A DNA stretch of 61,632 nucleotides, from NCBI RefSeq assembly GCF_002127655.1, contig NZ_NEHB01000022.1, positions 18,276-79,907 of the forward strand, given 5' to 3'. The first letter of the stretch is position 1. Each line of letters opens with the position of its first letter. This document shows positions 54,484 to 61,632 of this stretch, piece after piece. Source of the DNA: Janthinobacterium sp. GW456P (GTDB taxonomy: Bacteria; Pseudomonadota; Gammaproteobacteria; Burkholderiales; Burkholderiaceae_D). The position numbers and the translations under genes were made by a program. The notes under the pieces are model-generated. The model worked only from the letters and a program-made list of their open reading frames with translations, made no database searches and was not told where the DNA came from.

Positions 54484-55359
54484 ATGCACACGCATTCCCC
54501 CGCCCGCGAGCAATTCACCCCCGCCCATTGCGACATCGCCTTCAAGCGCCTCGGCTACGGCGCCATGCAACTGGCCGGCCCGCACGTCTGGGGCCCGCCA
54601 AAGGACCGCGCCGCCGCCGTTGCCGTGCTGCGCGTAGCCATCGAACTGGGCGTCAACCATATCGATACGTCGGACTTTTACGGCCCCCACGTCACCAACC
54701 AGATCATCCGCGAAGCGCTGCATCCCTACCGCGACGGCTTGACCATCGTCACCAAGATCGGCTTCATGCGCGGCCCCGACCAGTCCTGGCTGCCGGCCGC
54801 ATCGCCACGGCAACTGCGCGAGGCCGTGCACGACAACCTGCGCAACCTGGACCTCGACGTGCTCGATGTGGTCAACCTGCGCGCGCCGGGCATGGCCGGC
54901 CCGGACGGCTCGTCGCTTGCCGAGCCGCTGGCCGCGCTGGTGCAGCTGCAGCGGGAAGGCCTGGTGCGCCATATCGGCCTGTCCAATGTCGATGCGGGCC
55001 AGGTGGCCGAAGCGCAGGCGATCAGCCCCATCGTTTGCGTGCAGAACCACTACAATCTGGCGCACCGCGCGGACGATGCGCTGATCGACACCCTGGCTGC
55101 GCAAGGCATCGCCTATGTGCCCTTCTTCCCCCTGGGCGGCTTTTCGCCGCTGCAGTCCGATACCTTGAACCAGGTGGCGGCCGCCATGCAGGCCACGCCG
55201 ATGCAGGTGGCGCTGGCCTGGCTGCTGCAGCGCGCGCCGAATATACTGGTCATTCCCGGCACCTCGTCGGTGGCGCATCTGCGCGAGAATGTGGCGGCCG
55301 GCGCGCTCAGGCTCGACGCGCCGGCATTGGCGGCATTGAGGTCGCTTGCAACTAAGTAG
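54484..55359 (+). CDS. Aldo/keto reductase (YdbC-like)
   Basis: The 291-aa NADPH-dependent reductase has the catalytic Asp and Tyr in DTSDFYG and the catalytic Lys in VTKIGF. The HIGLSNVDAGQV and LVIPGTSSVAHLREN cofactor segments are also present. DVVNLRAPG replaces the common catalytic-His strand, as in the YdbC subgroup. AGGAG precedes the ATG at 54484. It is divergent from a LysR regulator and 21 nt upstream of the OhrR-type gene, possibly co-transcribed. Confidence 0.88.
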   Translation: MHTHSPAREQFTPAHCDIAFKRLGYGAMQLAGPHVWGPPKDRAAAVAVLRVAIELGVNHIDTSDFYGPHVTNQIIREALHPYRDGLTIVTKIGFMRGPDQSWLPAASPRQLREAVHDNLRNLDLDVLDVVNLRAPGMAGPDGSSLAEPLAALVQLQREGLVRHIGLSNVDAGQVAEAQAISPIVCVQNHYNLAHRADDALIDTLAAQGIAYVPFFPLGGFSPLQSDTLNQVAAAMQATPMQVALAWLLQRAPNILVIPGTSSVAHLRENVAAGALRLDAPALAALRSLATK

Positions 55360-55380
55360 CGCACTATATATACTGTCCCC

Positions 55381-55842
55381 ATGGATACCACCACTGCCCC
55401 CAACCCCTTGCACCAGGTGCCGCGCCTGGACGGTCAGCTGTGCTTTGCGCTGTACTCGACCTCGCTTGCCATGAACAAGCTGTACCGCAAGCTCCTGCGC
55501 AAGCTCGGCCTGACCTATTCGCAGTACCTGGTGATGATGGTGTTGTGGGAGCGCGACGGCCTGACGGTGTCGGAAGTGGGCGAGCGCCTGTTTCTGGACT
55601 CGGCCACCCTGACGCCCTTGCTCAAGCGCATGGAGCAATCGGGCCTGCTGACGCGCGCGCGCGCCGCCAGCGACGAGCGCCAGGTCATCATTTCCCTCAC
55701 GCAGCAGGGCGACCAGCTGCGCCACGACGCGGCCCTGCTGCCCGAAGCCATCCTGACGGCCAGCCACTGCAGCGTGGAGCAGGTTGTGGACATGAAGCAA
55801 CAACTGAACCAGTTGCGCGACAGCCTGATGAAAAGTGAGTAA
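55381..55842 (+). CDS. ohrR: OhrR-type MarR family peroxide sensor
   Basis: This 153-aa MarR regulator has the OhrR hallmark [11 protein letters not shown] with a reactive Cys at position 21. A winged helix follows at about 55-105 ([35 protein letters not shown]). Oxidation of that Cys by organic hydroperoxides would release DNA. No ohr peroxiredoxin gene is adjacent, so targets may lie elsewhere or be the neighbouring reductase. Confidence 0.85.
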   Translation: MDTTTAPNPLHQVPRLDGQLCFALYSTSLAMNKLYRKLLRKLGLTYSQYLVMMVLWERDGLTVSEVGERLFLDSATLTPLLKRMEQSGLLTRARAASDERQVIISLTQQGDQLRHDAALLPEAILTASHCSVEQVVDMKQQLNQLRDSLMKSE

Positions 55843-55952
55843 AAGCGCTGCTTTCCCGGCCAAAATCAGATAAAGCATCTCCCTGACGGCGCCCGGCAAA
55901 AGCCGGTCCATCATCCCTGTTCAAGAGCGAAAAATCAGCCAAGGAGAACCTG

Positions 55953-56018
55953 ATGCGCGACTTTCATCCGCCGTTGAAAGGCAAGAGCAATGGCGCGGCC
56001 AAAGGCGACGAGGCATGA
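55953..56018 (+). CDS. 21-aa small ORF upstream of DUF6702 gene
   Basis: ATG at 55953 is preceded by AAGGAG at 7-nt spacing. It encodes 21 residues beginning MRDFHPPLKGK and ending KGDEA. Its TGA overlaps the ATG of the DUF6702 gene, so it is translated or at least positioned as a coupling leader. It is basic and Gly/Ala-rich and has no membrane segment. It may be a real small protein or a translational-coupling leader. Confidence 0.5.
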   Translation: MRDFHPPLKGKSNGAAKGDEA

Positions 56019-56503
56019 AGCGCCGGCATGCGCTGGCGGCCGCCACGCTGGCCTGCGCCAGCATGGCGGCAGGCGCCCATAATTTTCACATGGGTATCGC
56101 CGACATCAGCTATAACGCGGCCAGCGGCAGCACGGAAGTGGTGCACACCTACACGGGTCACGACGTCGCGGCGCTGCTGACGAATCTGTACCAGCGCCGG
56201 TTCGACCTGGGCCAGGAAGACAGCGAAGCGGCGCTGCGCCGCTATGTCGAAAAACAGTTTTACCTCGTGGGGCCGGATGGCAAGCGATTGCGCCTGAACT
56301 GGGTCGGCATGCAGGTCAACGCCGACAACGTGGTGATCTTCCAGGAGATCGAACGCACGCGCCTGGCCCCCGCCACGCGCATTCATAACCAGTTGCTGAC
56401 CGACTTTCTGCCCAGCCAGCGCAACACCCTCAACGTGCAGGACAGCGGCAGCATCCAGACGCTGATTTTCGACCGCCAGAACACGGAATTGCCGATCCGA
56501 TAA
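56015..56503 (+). CDS. DUF6702-like exported protein
   Basis: The 162-aa protein has a signal peptide ending near residue 21 (AAGAHNFH). The early His-rich HNFHMGIADISYN and the GHDVAALLTNLYQRRFDL segment fit the DUF6702 family. These are often encoded next to TonB receptors of the type that follows after 14 nt. A role in handling a metal or other cofactor in the periplasm is suggested by context only. Confidence 0.75.
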   Translation: MKRRHALAAATLACASMAAGAHNFHMGIADISYNAASGSTEVVHTYTGHDVAALLTNLYQRRFDLGQEDSEAALRRYVEKQFYLVGPDGKRLRLNWVGMQVNADNVVIFQEIERTRLAPATRIHNQLLTDFLPSQRNTLNVQDSGSIQTLIFDRQNTELPIR

Positions 56504-56517
56504 TCCCCTCCCCCCCC

Positions 56518-58554
56518 ATGACGCCACGCTCCCTTCCCCTCTTCCTCGCCGCGCTGTTTTCCGCCAACGCCGCCCACGCCGACGACATCTTCCAGCGCGT
56601 GCTGGTCGACGGTTCGCGCCTGAACCAGCTGGGCGTGGCCGATTCGGCCAACGCGGGCAGTGTCACGCAACAGCAGCTCGACGCGCGCACCAGCTACCGG
56701 CCCGGCGAATTGCTCGAAGCCGTGCCGGGGCTGATCGTCAGCCAGCATAGCGGCGAAGGCAAGGCCAACCAGTTCTACCTGCGCGGCTTCAACCTCGATC
56801 ACGGCACGGACTTGCGCACCACCGTCGACGAGATGCCCGTCAACCAGCGCAGCCATGGCCACGGACAAGGCTGGACGGACCTGAATTTTTTGATCCCCGA
56901 ACTGGCCATGCGCCTCGATTACAAGAAGGGGCCGTATGCGGCGGCGCAAGGCGATTTTTCGTCGGCCGGCGCGGCCTCCGTCGTTTACGCGAACCGCCTG
57001 ACGCAAGGCATCGCCAGCGCGGGCATCGGGCAAAACGGCTTTCGCCGCGCGCTGCTGGCCGACTCCATCGATGCGGGCGGCGGCAGCCTGCTGTACGCGC
57101 TCGAAGCGCAGCATAACGATGGTCCATTCACGCAGCCGGACCGCTACCGCAAGCGCAATGGCGTGCTGCGCTACAGCGAAGGCTATGCCAACAACGGCTT
57201 CAACGTCACGGCCATGGCGTATGACGCCAGCTGGAACGCCACCGACCAGATTCCGCTGCGCGCCGTGCAGGACGGCAGCTTGGACCGCTTCGGCGCCGTC
57301 GATGCCAGCGACGGCGGCAAGGCGCAGCGCTACAGCCTGTCGGGCGCCTGGCGCCAGACGACGGACGACATCTCGTCCAGGGTCAGCGCCTATGTGATCG
57401 CCAACCGACTGGCCCTGTTCTCGAATTTTACGTATGCGATGGACGATCCGCTCAACGGCGACCAGTTCGCTCAGCCCGACCGGCGCGTGACGGCCGGCCT
57501 CGACGCCAGCCACACCTGGCACCGCCACACGGACAGGGGCAGCAGCGACACCACCATCGGCCTGCAGCTGCAGAACGACAATATCCACAATGGCCTGTAC
57601 CGCACGCGCCGGCGCCAGATCCTGTCGACCACGCGGCAAGACCATATCGTCGAATCGAGTCTCGGCGTGTACGCCGAAAACAGCACGCGCTGGACGCGAT
57701 CGCTGCGCACCGTGGCCGGCCTGCGCGCGGATGCCTACCGCTTCGACGTGCGCAGCGACCGCGCCGCCAATGCGGGCACGGCCAGCGACCATGTGTTCAG
57801 CCCCAGCCTGAGCGTGATCGCGGGGCCGTGGCGCGAGACGGAAGCATATCTCAATATCGGCAACGGTTTTCACAGCAACGACGCGCGCGGCACGACGATC
57901 ACGATCGACCCGCGGACGGGCGAGGCTGCCGGCAAGGTCACGCCCCTGGCGCGTTCGCGCGGACTGGAACTGGGCGTGCGCAGCGCCGCCATCGCCGGCC
58001 TTCAAACGTCGCTGTCGCTGTACCGCCTGGACTTCGATTCCGAGCTGCTGTTCATCGGCGACGCGGGCGCCACGGAGGCGGGCCGCCCCAGCCGCCGCTA
58101 TGGCATCGAGTTTTCCAGCTACTACAAGGCGGCCGGCTGGCTGTCGCTGGACCTGGACCTCGCATATGCGCGCGCACGCTCGCGCGGCAGCGACCCGGCG
58201 GGCGACTTCATTCCCGGCGCCATCGAGGGCGTGGCCCAGCTGGCCATAACGGTGACGCCGCCGGGGCCGTGGTCGGGCGCCTTGCGCCTGCGCTACTTCG
58301 GCCCGCGCCCCCTGGTGGAAGACAACAGCGTGCGCTCCGCCGCCAGCGTGGGCTTGAACGGGCGCATCGCCTACCGGATCGACAAGACCCTGCGCGTGGA
58401 GCTGGAAGGCTACAACCTGGCCAACCGGCGCGACTCGGCCACCGATTACTACTATGCCTCGCGCCTGCCCGGCGAGGCGCAGCCCGTGGACGATATCCAC
58501 TTCCATCCGGTGGAATCGCGCTCGCTGCGCCTGACCCTGGTAAAGAATTTCTAA
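56518..58554 (+). CDS. TonB-dependent receptor
   Basis: The 678-aa outer-membrane protein has a short signal peptide (1-21, NAAHADD) and a plug with ELLEAVPGLIVSQHSGEGKANQFYLRG split over about 62-91. The motif VNQRSHGHGQGWTDLNFLIPEL is typical of a receptor subgroup with a conserved HGHGQG element. The barrel ends in the expected terminal aromatic (LVKNF). There is no STN domain. It is co-transcribed with the DUF6702 gene. Ligand unknown; the neighbouring Fur box hints at iron. Confidence 0.9.
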   Translation: MTPRSLPLFLAALFSANAAHADDIFQRVLVDGSRLNQLGVADSANAGSVTQQQLDARTSYRPGELLEAVPGLIVSQHSGEGKANQFYLRGFNLDHGTDLRTTVDEMPVNQRSHGHGQGWTDLNFLIPELAMRLDYKKGPYAAAQGDFSSAGAASVVYANRLTQGIASAGIGQNGFRRALLADSIDAGGGSLLYALEAQHNDGPFTQPDRYRKRNGVLRYSEGYANNGFNVTAMAYDASWNATDQIPLRAVQDGSLDRFGAVDASDGGKAQRYSLSGAWRQTTDDISSRVSAYVIANRLALFSNFTYAMDDPLNGDQFAQPDRRVTAGLDASHTWHRHTDRGSSDTTIGLQLQNDNIHNGLYRTRRRQILSTTRQDHIVESSLGVYAENSTRWTRSLRTVAGLRADAYRFDVRSDRAANAGTASDHVFSPSLSVIAGPWRETEAYLNIGNGFHSNDARGTTITIDPRTGEAAGKVTPLARSRGLELGVRSAAIAGLQTSLSLYRLDFDSELLFIGDAGATEAGRPSRRYGIEFSSYYKAAGWLSLDLDLAYARARSRGSDPAGDFIPGAIEGVAQLAITVTPPGPWSGALRLRYFGPRPLVEDNSVRSAASVGLNGRIAYRIDKTLRVELEGYNLANRRDSATDYYYASRLPGEAQPVDDIHFHPVESRSLRLTLVKNF

Positions 58555-58560
58555 GTAAAC

Positions 58561-58573
58561 AAGAATAATTCTT
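58561..58573. promoter_or_regulatory. Fur-box-like site before the dioxygenase
   Basis: AAGAAT-A-ATTCTT is a perfect 6-1-6 dyad of the Fur type, located 7 nt after the TonB receptor stop and 85-97 nt before the dioxygenase ATG. It suggests iron control of the downstream gene. Confidence 0.6.
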
Positions 58574-58657
58574 ATCGGACTGCACAGGAATCGCCGCGAA
58601 GTCGTAGAATGCCAGGCTGGATAAACTGATACAGGCCGCGTTGCGGCCGGCACCGCC

Positions 58658-59392
58658 ATGAGCACTTCCGCACCGATCTTTACCGACCCGTCCCGTCTCA
58701 AGGACGCCTTGCGCAATGACGGCTATGCCGTCCTGCGCCCGCAGGACGTGGCGGCGCTGGCCGGCTGCCCGCTCGACGCGCTGCGCGCGCTCGAACCGAG
58801 CTGGAATGCGCTGGCGCTGGACAATTACCTGAAGGATGGCGGCCGCTATCGCCGCCGGCGCCACTCGTGCTTCGTGCAGGATGGTGAACGCCTGACGCAG
58901 ACGGCGCACCGTCCGCACTGGCAACCGGTGGAATACAACGCCCTGCACGGCGGCATGCACCGCCTGTTCGAACCGGTCGACCCGGCGATCGTCGCGCAAA
59001 CGGCCTGGCAGCAGCTGATCCGCGCGCTGGGCGACGCCTGCTCGCAGGTCAAGGGCAGCCAGCCCTGGTTCATCGAGGCGCACCAGTTCCGCATCGATAC
59101 GACCGATGGCATCGGCCGCCCCACGCCGGAAGGCGCGCACCGCGACGGCGTCGATTTCGTCGCCGTGCTGCTGATCGGGCGCGAACAGGTCAAGGGCGGC
59201 GAGACGCGCATCTTCGAAGCGGACGGTCCCAACGGCAAGCGCTTTACCCTGACCGAGCCATGGTCGCTGCTGCTGCTCGACGATGCCGCCGTGATCCATG
59301 AATCGACGCCGATCCAGCCCATCGGCGAACACGGCCACCGCGACACCCTCGTGCTGACCTATCGCGCCGGCCAGTTTCAGGGCGAAAACTGA
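58658..59392 (+). CDS. 2OG-Fe dioxygenase family 2 protein (amino-acid hydroxylase-like)
   Basis: The 244-aa protein matches the PF10014-type Fe(II)/2-oxoglutarate oxygenases (IDO/BsmA group). The iron ligands are His-x-Asp in EGAHRDGVDFV (about 166-176) and a distal His in EHGHRDTLVLTYR, with the 2-oxoglutarate Arg next to it. PVEYNALHGGMHRLFEP is a family segment. Known members hydroxylate free aliphatic amino acids. The substrate is unknown here. The Fur-box-like site upstream suggests induction in low iron, unusual for an iron enzyme. Confidence 0.85.
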   Translation: MSTSAPIFTDPSRLKDALRNDGYAVLRPQDVAALAGCPLDALRALEPSWNALALDNYLKDGGRYRRRRHSCFVQDGERLTQTAHRPHWQPVEYNALHGGMHRLFEPVDPAIVAQTAWQQLIRALGDACSQVKGSQPWFIEAHQFRIDTTDGIGRPTPEGAHRDGVDFVAVLLIGREQVKGGETRIFEADGPNGKRFTLTEPWSLLLLDDAAVIHESTPIQPIGEHGHRDTLVLTYRAGQFQGEN

Positions 59393-59424
59393 CAGGCGGC
59401 CACGACATTCCGCGTGGCCAAAAT

Positions 59425-59443
59425 AGTTACTTGGAAGTTACTT
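59425..59443. repeat. Direct repeat AGTTACTT with 11-bp period
   Basis: AGTTACTT occurs at 59425-59432 and 59436-59443, one helical turn apart. TATAGT at 59462-59467 could be a -10 with TTACTT (59438-59443) as -35 at 18 bp. This arrangement suits a response regulator or activator site upstream of the kinase gene. A GGCCACG/CGTGGCC hairpin precedes it at 59398-59419. Confidence 0.4.
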
Positions 59444-59534
59444 TTACAGACCTAAATCCGATATAGTCATACGATGTCGATATTGCGCGCTCACCGCGCC
59501 CAGCATCACCACACTGAAATCCTAGGAGAGGTCT

Positions 59535-60896
59535 GTGGACTCCAACAACCAAATCAAGCCTGACGAAATCGAGATCCTGATCGTCGAGGACAGCCCGACC
59601 CAGGCGGAGCGCTTGCGCCGCCTGATCCAGTCCCTGCACTACAATGCGCGCGTGGCGGCGAATGGCCAGCTGGCCCTGGCCGCCATCCGCGAGCGCAAGC
59701 CGCACCTGGTGCTGTCCGATATCGTCATGCCTGAAATGAATGGCTACGACCTGTGCCGCGCCATCAAGTCCGACCCGACCCTGCGCGACATCCCCGTGAT
59801 CCTCGTCACCTCGCTCAACGACCCGAAGGACATCATCCGCGGCATCGAGTGCGGCGCCGACAATTTCATCCGCAAGCCTTACGCGGAAGACTACCTGCTC
59901 AACCGCATCAGCCACATGCTGATGAACCAGAAGCTGCGCAAGAACCAGAACGTGGAAATCGGCATCGCCCTGTACCTGGGCGACCAGAAGCATTTCATCA
60001 ATGCGGAGCGCCAGCAGATCCTCGACCTGCTGATCTCCACGTATGAACAGGCGGTGCAGGTCAACGGCGAACTGCAGGCGCGCGAGCGCCAGGTGATCGA
60101 ACTGAACATGCGCCTGGCGCACCATGCGGCCGAACTGGAAACCATCAACCGCGAAATCGCCCTGAAAAACCTGGAACTGGCCGAAGCGAGCCGCATGAAA
60201 TCGGCCTTCATCGCCAACATGTCGCATGAACTGCGCACGCCGCTCAACGCCATCATCGGGTTTACGGGCGCTCTGCTGATGAAACTGCCCGGCCCCCTGA
60301 CGTCGGACCAGGACAAGCAACTCAATACCATCCGCGCCAGCGCGCGCCACCTGCTCTCCTTGATCAACGACATCCTCGACGTGGCCAAGATCGAGGCGGG
60401 CAAACTGACCCTGTCGATCGAACCCGTGCACTGCCAGGAGCTGATGACCGAAGTGGCCGACACCCTGCGCCCGCTGGCCCAGCAAAAGGGCCTGGCGCTG
60501 GAAATGGCGCTGGGCGAAGCGGGCCAGCCGCCCGCCATCATCGAGACGGACCGCCGCGCGCTGACGCAAATCCTCATCAACCTGCTCAACAACGCCATCA
60601 AGTTCACGGAACAGGGCACGGTGCGCATCAGCCTGGCCCAGCGCGAGGAAGACGGCGTGCTGGTGACGGAAATGAGCATCGCCGACAGCGGCGCCGGCAT
60701 CAAGGAGGAGGACCAGGCCAAGCTGTTCCAGGCCTTCTCGCAGCTCGACTCGACCTCCACGCGCCATGTGGAAGGCGCGGGACTGGGCCTGTACCTGTGC
60801 CAGAACCTGGCCAACGCCATCGGCGGCGCCCTGTTCTTCAACAGCGACTACGGCTCGGGCAGCACGTTTACGCTGGCGCTGCGCAGCAAGGCCTGA
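59535..60896 (+). CDS. Soluble REC-histidine kinase hybrid
   Basis: The 453-aa cytoplasmic protein starts at a GTG preceded by AGGAGA. It has an N-terminal receiver domain (about 12-130) with E18/D19, phospho-acceptor D62 (LSDIVMPEMNG) and K114. A coiled-coil linker follows (about 165-222), then HisKA with H231 in SHELRTPL. The HATPase domain has NLLNNAIKFT (N box), DSGAGI (G1) and GAGLGLYL (G2). It has no membrane segment, so input probably arrives by phosphotransfer to the receiver. No cognate regulator gene is adjacent. Confidence 0.92.
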   Translation: MDSNNQIKPDEIEILIVEDSPTQAERLRRLIQSLHYNARVAANGQLALAAIRERKPHLVLSDIVMPEMNGYDLCRAIKSDPTLRDIPVILVTSLNDPKDIIRGIECGADNFIRKPYAEDYLLNRISHMLMNQKLRKNQNVEIGIALYLGDQKHFINAERQQILDLLISTYEQAVQVNGELQARERQVIELNMRLAHHAAELETINREIALKNLELAEASRMKSAFIANMSHELRTPLNAIIGFTGALLMKLPGPLTSDQDKQLNTIRASARHLLSLINDILDVAKIEAGKLTLSIEPVHCQELMTEVADTLRPLAQQKGLALEMALGEAGQPPAIIETDRRALTQILINLLNNAIKFTEQGTVRISLAQREEDGVLVTEMSIADSGAGIKEEDQAKLFQAFSQLDSTSTRHVEGAGLGLYLCQNLANAIGGALFFNSDYGSGSTFTLALRSKA

Positions 60897-60969
60897 ACTT
60901 CTGTGCGCCGCAGCATGAAATGCTGATTTTTTGCCATCCAGGAGAGAGCGATACAGTAGTTCTACGGTA

Positions 60970-60998
60970 TTGCACCGCACCATTTTCAGCGCTATAGT
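60970..60998 (+). promoter_or_regulatory. Promoter of candidate small RNA
   Basis: TTGCAC (60970-60975) and TATAGT (60993-60998) are 17 bp apart, a strong sigma70-type promoter in the gap between the kinase and TetR genes. The predicted transcript start is near 61005. Confidence 0.65.
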
Positions 60999-61004
60999 AG
61001 ACCT

Positions 61005-61069
61005 GTCTCCTCCAATTCGTTCTCCGAACATTGGATTCAGCCCGCGAATACAACCGCGGGCTTTTTTTT
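61005..61069 (+). ncRNA. Candidate ~65-nt small RNA with anti-SD motif
   Basis: From the predicted start near 61005 to the end of a terminator at 61069 lies a compact non-coding unit. Its single-stranded 5' end contains GTCTCCTCC (61005-61013), complementary to Shine-Dalgarno sequence. A first hairpin pairs CCAAT (61012-61016) with ATTGG (61030-61034) and TCG with CGA, leaving TTCTC in the loop. The second hairpin is the terminator. This layout is typical of Hfq-dependent trans-acting sRNAs. An attenuated leader of the TetR gene is the alternative. Confidence 0.55.
61039..61069 (+). terminator. Intrinsic terminator of candidate sRNA
   Basis: The 8-bp stem AGCCCGCG (61039-61046) with CGCGGGCT (61055-61062) encloses an 8-nt loop and is followed by eight T (61062-61069). 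It also ends any read-through from the kinase gene. Confidence 0.92.
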
Positions 61070-61100
61070 GCCTGCGTTTTACCGCATCTTCATCTTTCCT

Positions 61101-61124
61101 TAACTAAATCAAGCGATTTAGTTA
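61101..61124. promoter_or_regulatory. TetR-type operator TAACTAAATC-AAGC-GATTTAGTTA
   Basis: Perfect 10-bp arms with a 4-nt spacer lie 37-60 bp upstream of the TetR-family ATG. A second, looser dyad TATATC/GATATA spans 61123-61144. Autoregulation is the likely purpose. Confidence 0.75.
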
Positions 61125-61160
61125 TATCAATCGTTTGAGATATATGATTAAATCTCCGAC

Positions 61161-61632
61161 ATGATTGAAAAAAACATTTCCCCAACACCAAGCGCCGACG
61201 ACGGGCGCAAGCCCCGCTCCGATGGCGAGCAGTCGCGCGAGCGCCTGCTGCATAGCGCCATCCGCCTGTTTGCCGGGCAGGGCTACGCCAAGACCTCCAC
61301 GCGCGAACTGGCGCAGGCGGCCGGCACCAACGCGGCGGCCATCCGCTATTATTTTGGCGACAAGGCGGGCCTGTACCGCGCCGCCTTCTCCCATCAACTA
61401 TCGAATCCACAAGACAATATCGCCCTGTACGAGCAAGCGCATTTCACCCTGCGCCAAAGTCTGGAAGGCTTTTATGCGCAATTGCTCGCCCCCATGCAGC
61501 AGGGAGACATCGCGCGCGACTGCATGCGCCTGTGGTGCCGCGAGATGCTCGAACCGACGGGCCTGTGGGCGCGCGAGGTCGACCAGAACATCCGTGCCGA
61601 ACACGAGGCGCTCACGCGCGTGCTGGCGCGCC
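61161..61632 (+). CDS. TetR family regulator, CecR-like (partial, runs off edge)
   Basis: The first 157 codons are visible and there is no stop before the window ends. The helix-turn-helix is at about 26-72 (LLHSAIRLFAGQGYAKTSTR; LAQAAGTNAAAIRYYFGDKAGLY). The C-terminal part (GFYAQLLAP; CMRLWCREMLEPTGLW) resembles the CecR/DUF1956 subgroup, which often controls drug-efflux operons located next door. The N terminus has a short Ser/Pro-rich extension. The perfect dyad upstream is its likely operator; no strong ribosome-binding site is visible at this ATG. Confidence 0.85.
   Translation, partial: MIEKNISPTPSADDGRKPRSDGEQSRERLLHSAIRLFAGQGYAKTSTRELAQAAGTNAAAIRYYFGDKAGLYRAAFSHQLSNPQDNIALYEQAHFTLRQSLEGFYAQLLAPMQQGDIARDCMRLWCREMLEPTGLWAREVDQNIRAEHEALTRVLAR

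Overview
The window is 61.6 kb of GC-rich chromosome with dense, short-spaced genes. Gene content suggests a betaproteobacterium of the Oxalobacteraceae type (Janthinobacterium/Massilia/Duganella-like): groES-groEL behind a CIRCE element, a FecI/FecR/TonB signalling set, a phasin, many chemoreceptors and c-di-GMP proteins, and abundant LysR/AraC/PadR/MarR/TetR regulators. This placement is inference from family content; no rRNA, tRNA, CRISPR array, prophage or complete insertion sequence was recognised.

Layout. 0.2-3.6 kb: a secreted protein with an internally duplicated domain, then groES-groEL with an overlapping sigma70/sigma32-like promoter and a perfect CIRCE, closed by a strong terminator. 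3.6-8.3 kb: a small membrane-anchored protein, a PadR regulator coupled to an MFS exporter with a clear operator, a GNAT acetyltransferase and a POT peptide transporter. 8.3-18.1 kb: phosphoglucomutase, then an iron block made of a Fur-box ECF sigma factor, FecR, a FecA-type TonB receptor, and a second Fur-controlled operon with a collapsed TonB receptor, a DUF4198 protein and the DUF3649/PepSY/DUF3325 membrane proteins. 18.0-21.7 kb: a GGDEF protein with an apparently dead EAL domain, and a chemoreceptor. 21.9-29.6 kb: a polyol (probably xylitol-type) operon with ABC importer, polyol dehydrogenase, AraC regulator and xylulokinase. 29.7-32.1 kb: two coupled GNAT enzymes and a cytosine deaminase-like amidohydrolase.

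32.4-41.5 kb: a phasin with a long Ala/Lys/Pro tail, an MdlA/MdlB-like heterodimeric ABC exporter, a second chemoreceptor, a TPR-sensor diguanylate cyclase and an Ala/Lys-rich lipoprotein. 41.6-45.2 kb: a divergent pair, a di-heme peroxidase lipoprotein and a phosphoesterase lipoprotein, sharing an intergenic region with two Pho-box-like sites and a perfect 10-bp dyad. 45.2-49.4 kb: a zinc-ribbon membrane protein, a translationally coupled pair of unknown beta-rich proteins, a REP-like repeat and a small unknown protein. 49.6-55.8 kb: an M29-like protein, a LysR gene divergent from a phytanoyl-CoA-dioxygenase-family/TIM-barrel pair, another LysR divergent from an aldo/keto reductase, and an OhrR-type MarR regulator. 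55.9-59.4 kb: a 21-codon ORF, a DUF6702 protein, a TonB receptor and a Fur-box amino-acid dioxygenase-like gene. 59.5-61.6 kb: a soluble REC-histidine kinase, a candidate small RNA with its own promoter and terminator, and a TetR/CecR-type regulator that runs off the right edge.

The best leads for something undescribed are the candidate sRNA at 61005-61069, the two-gene unknown module at 46321-48692, the miniature TonB receptor at 14431-14919 and the Pho-type switch region at 42923-43016. All functional statements come from reading motifs and context; no database search was run.
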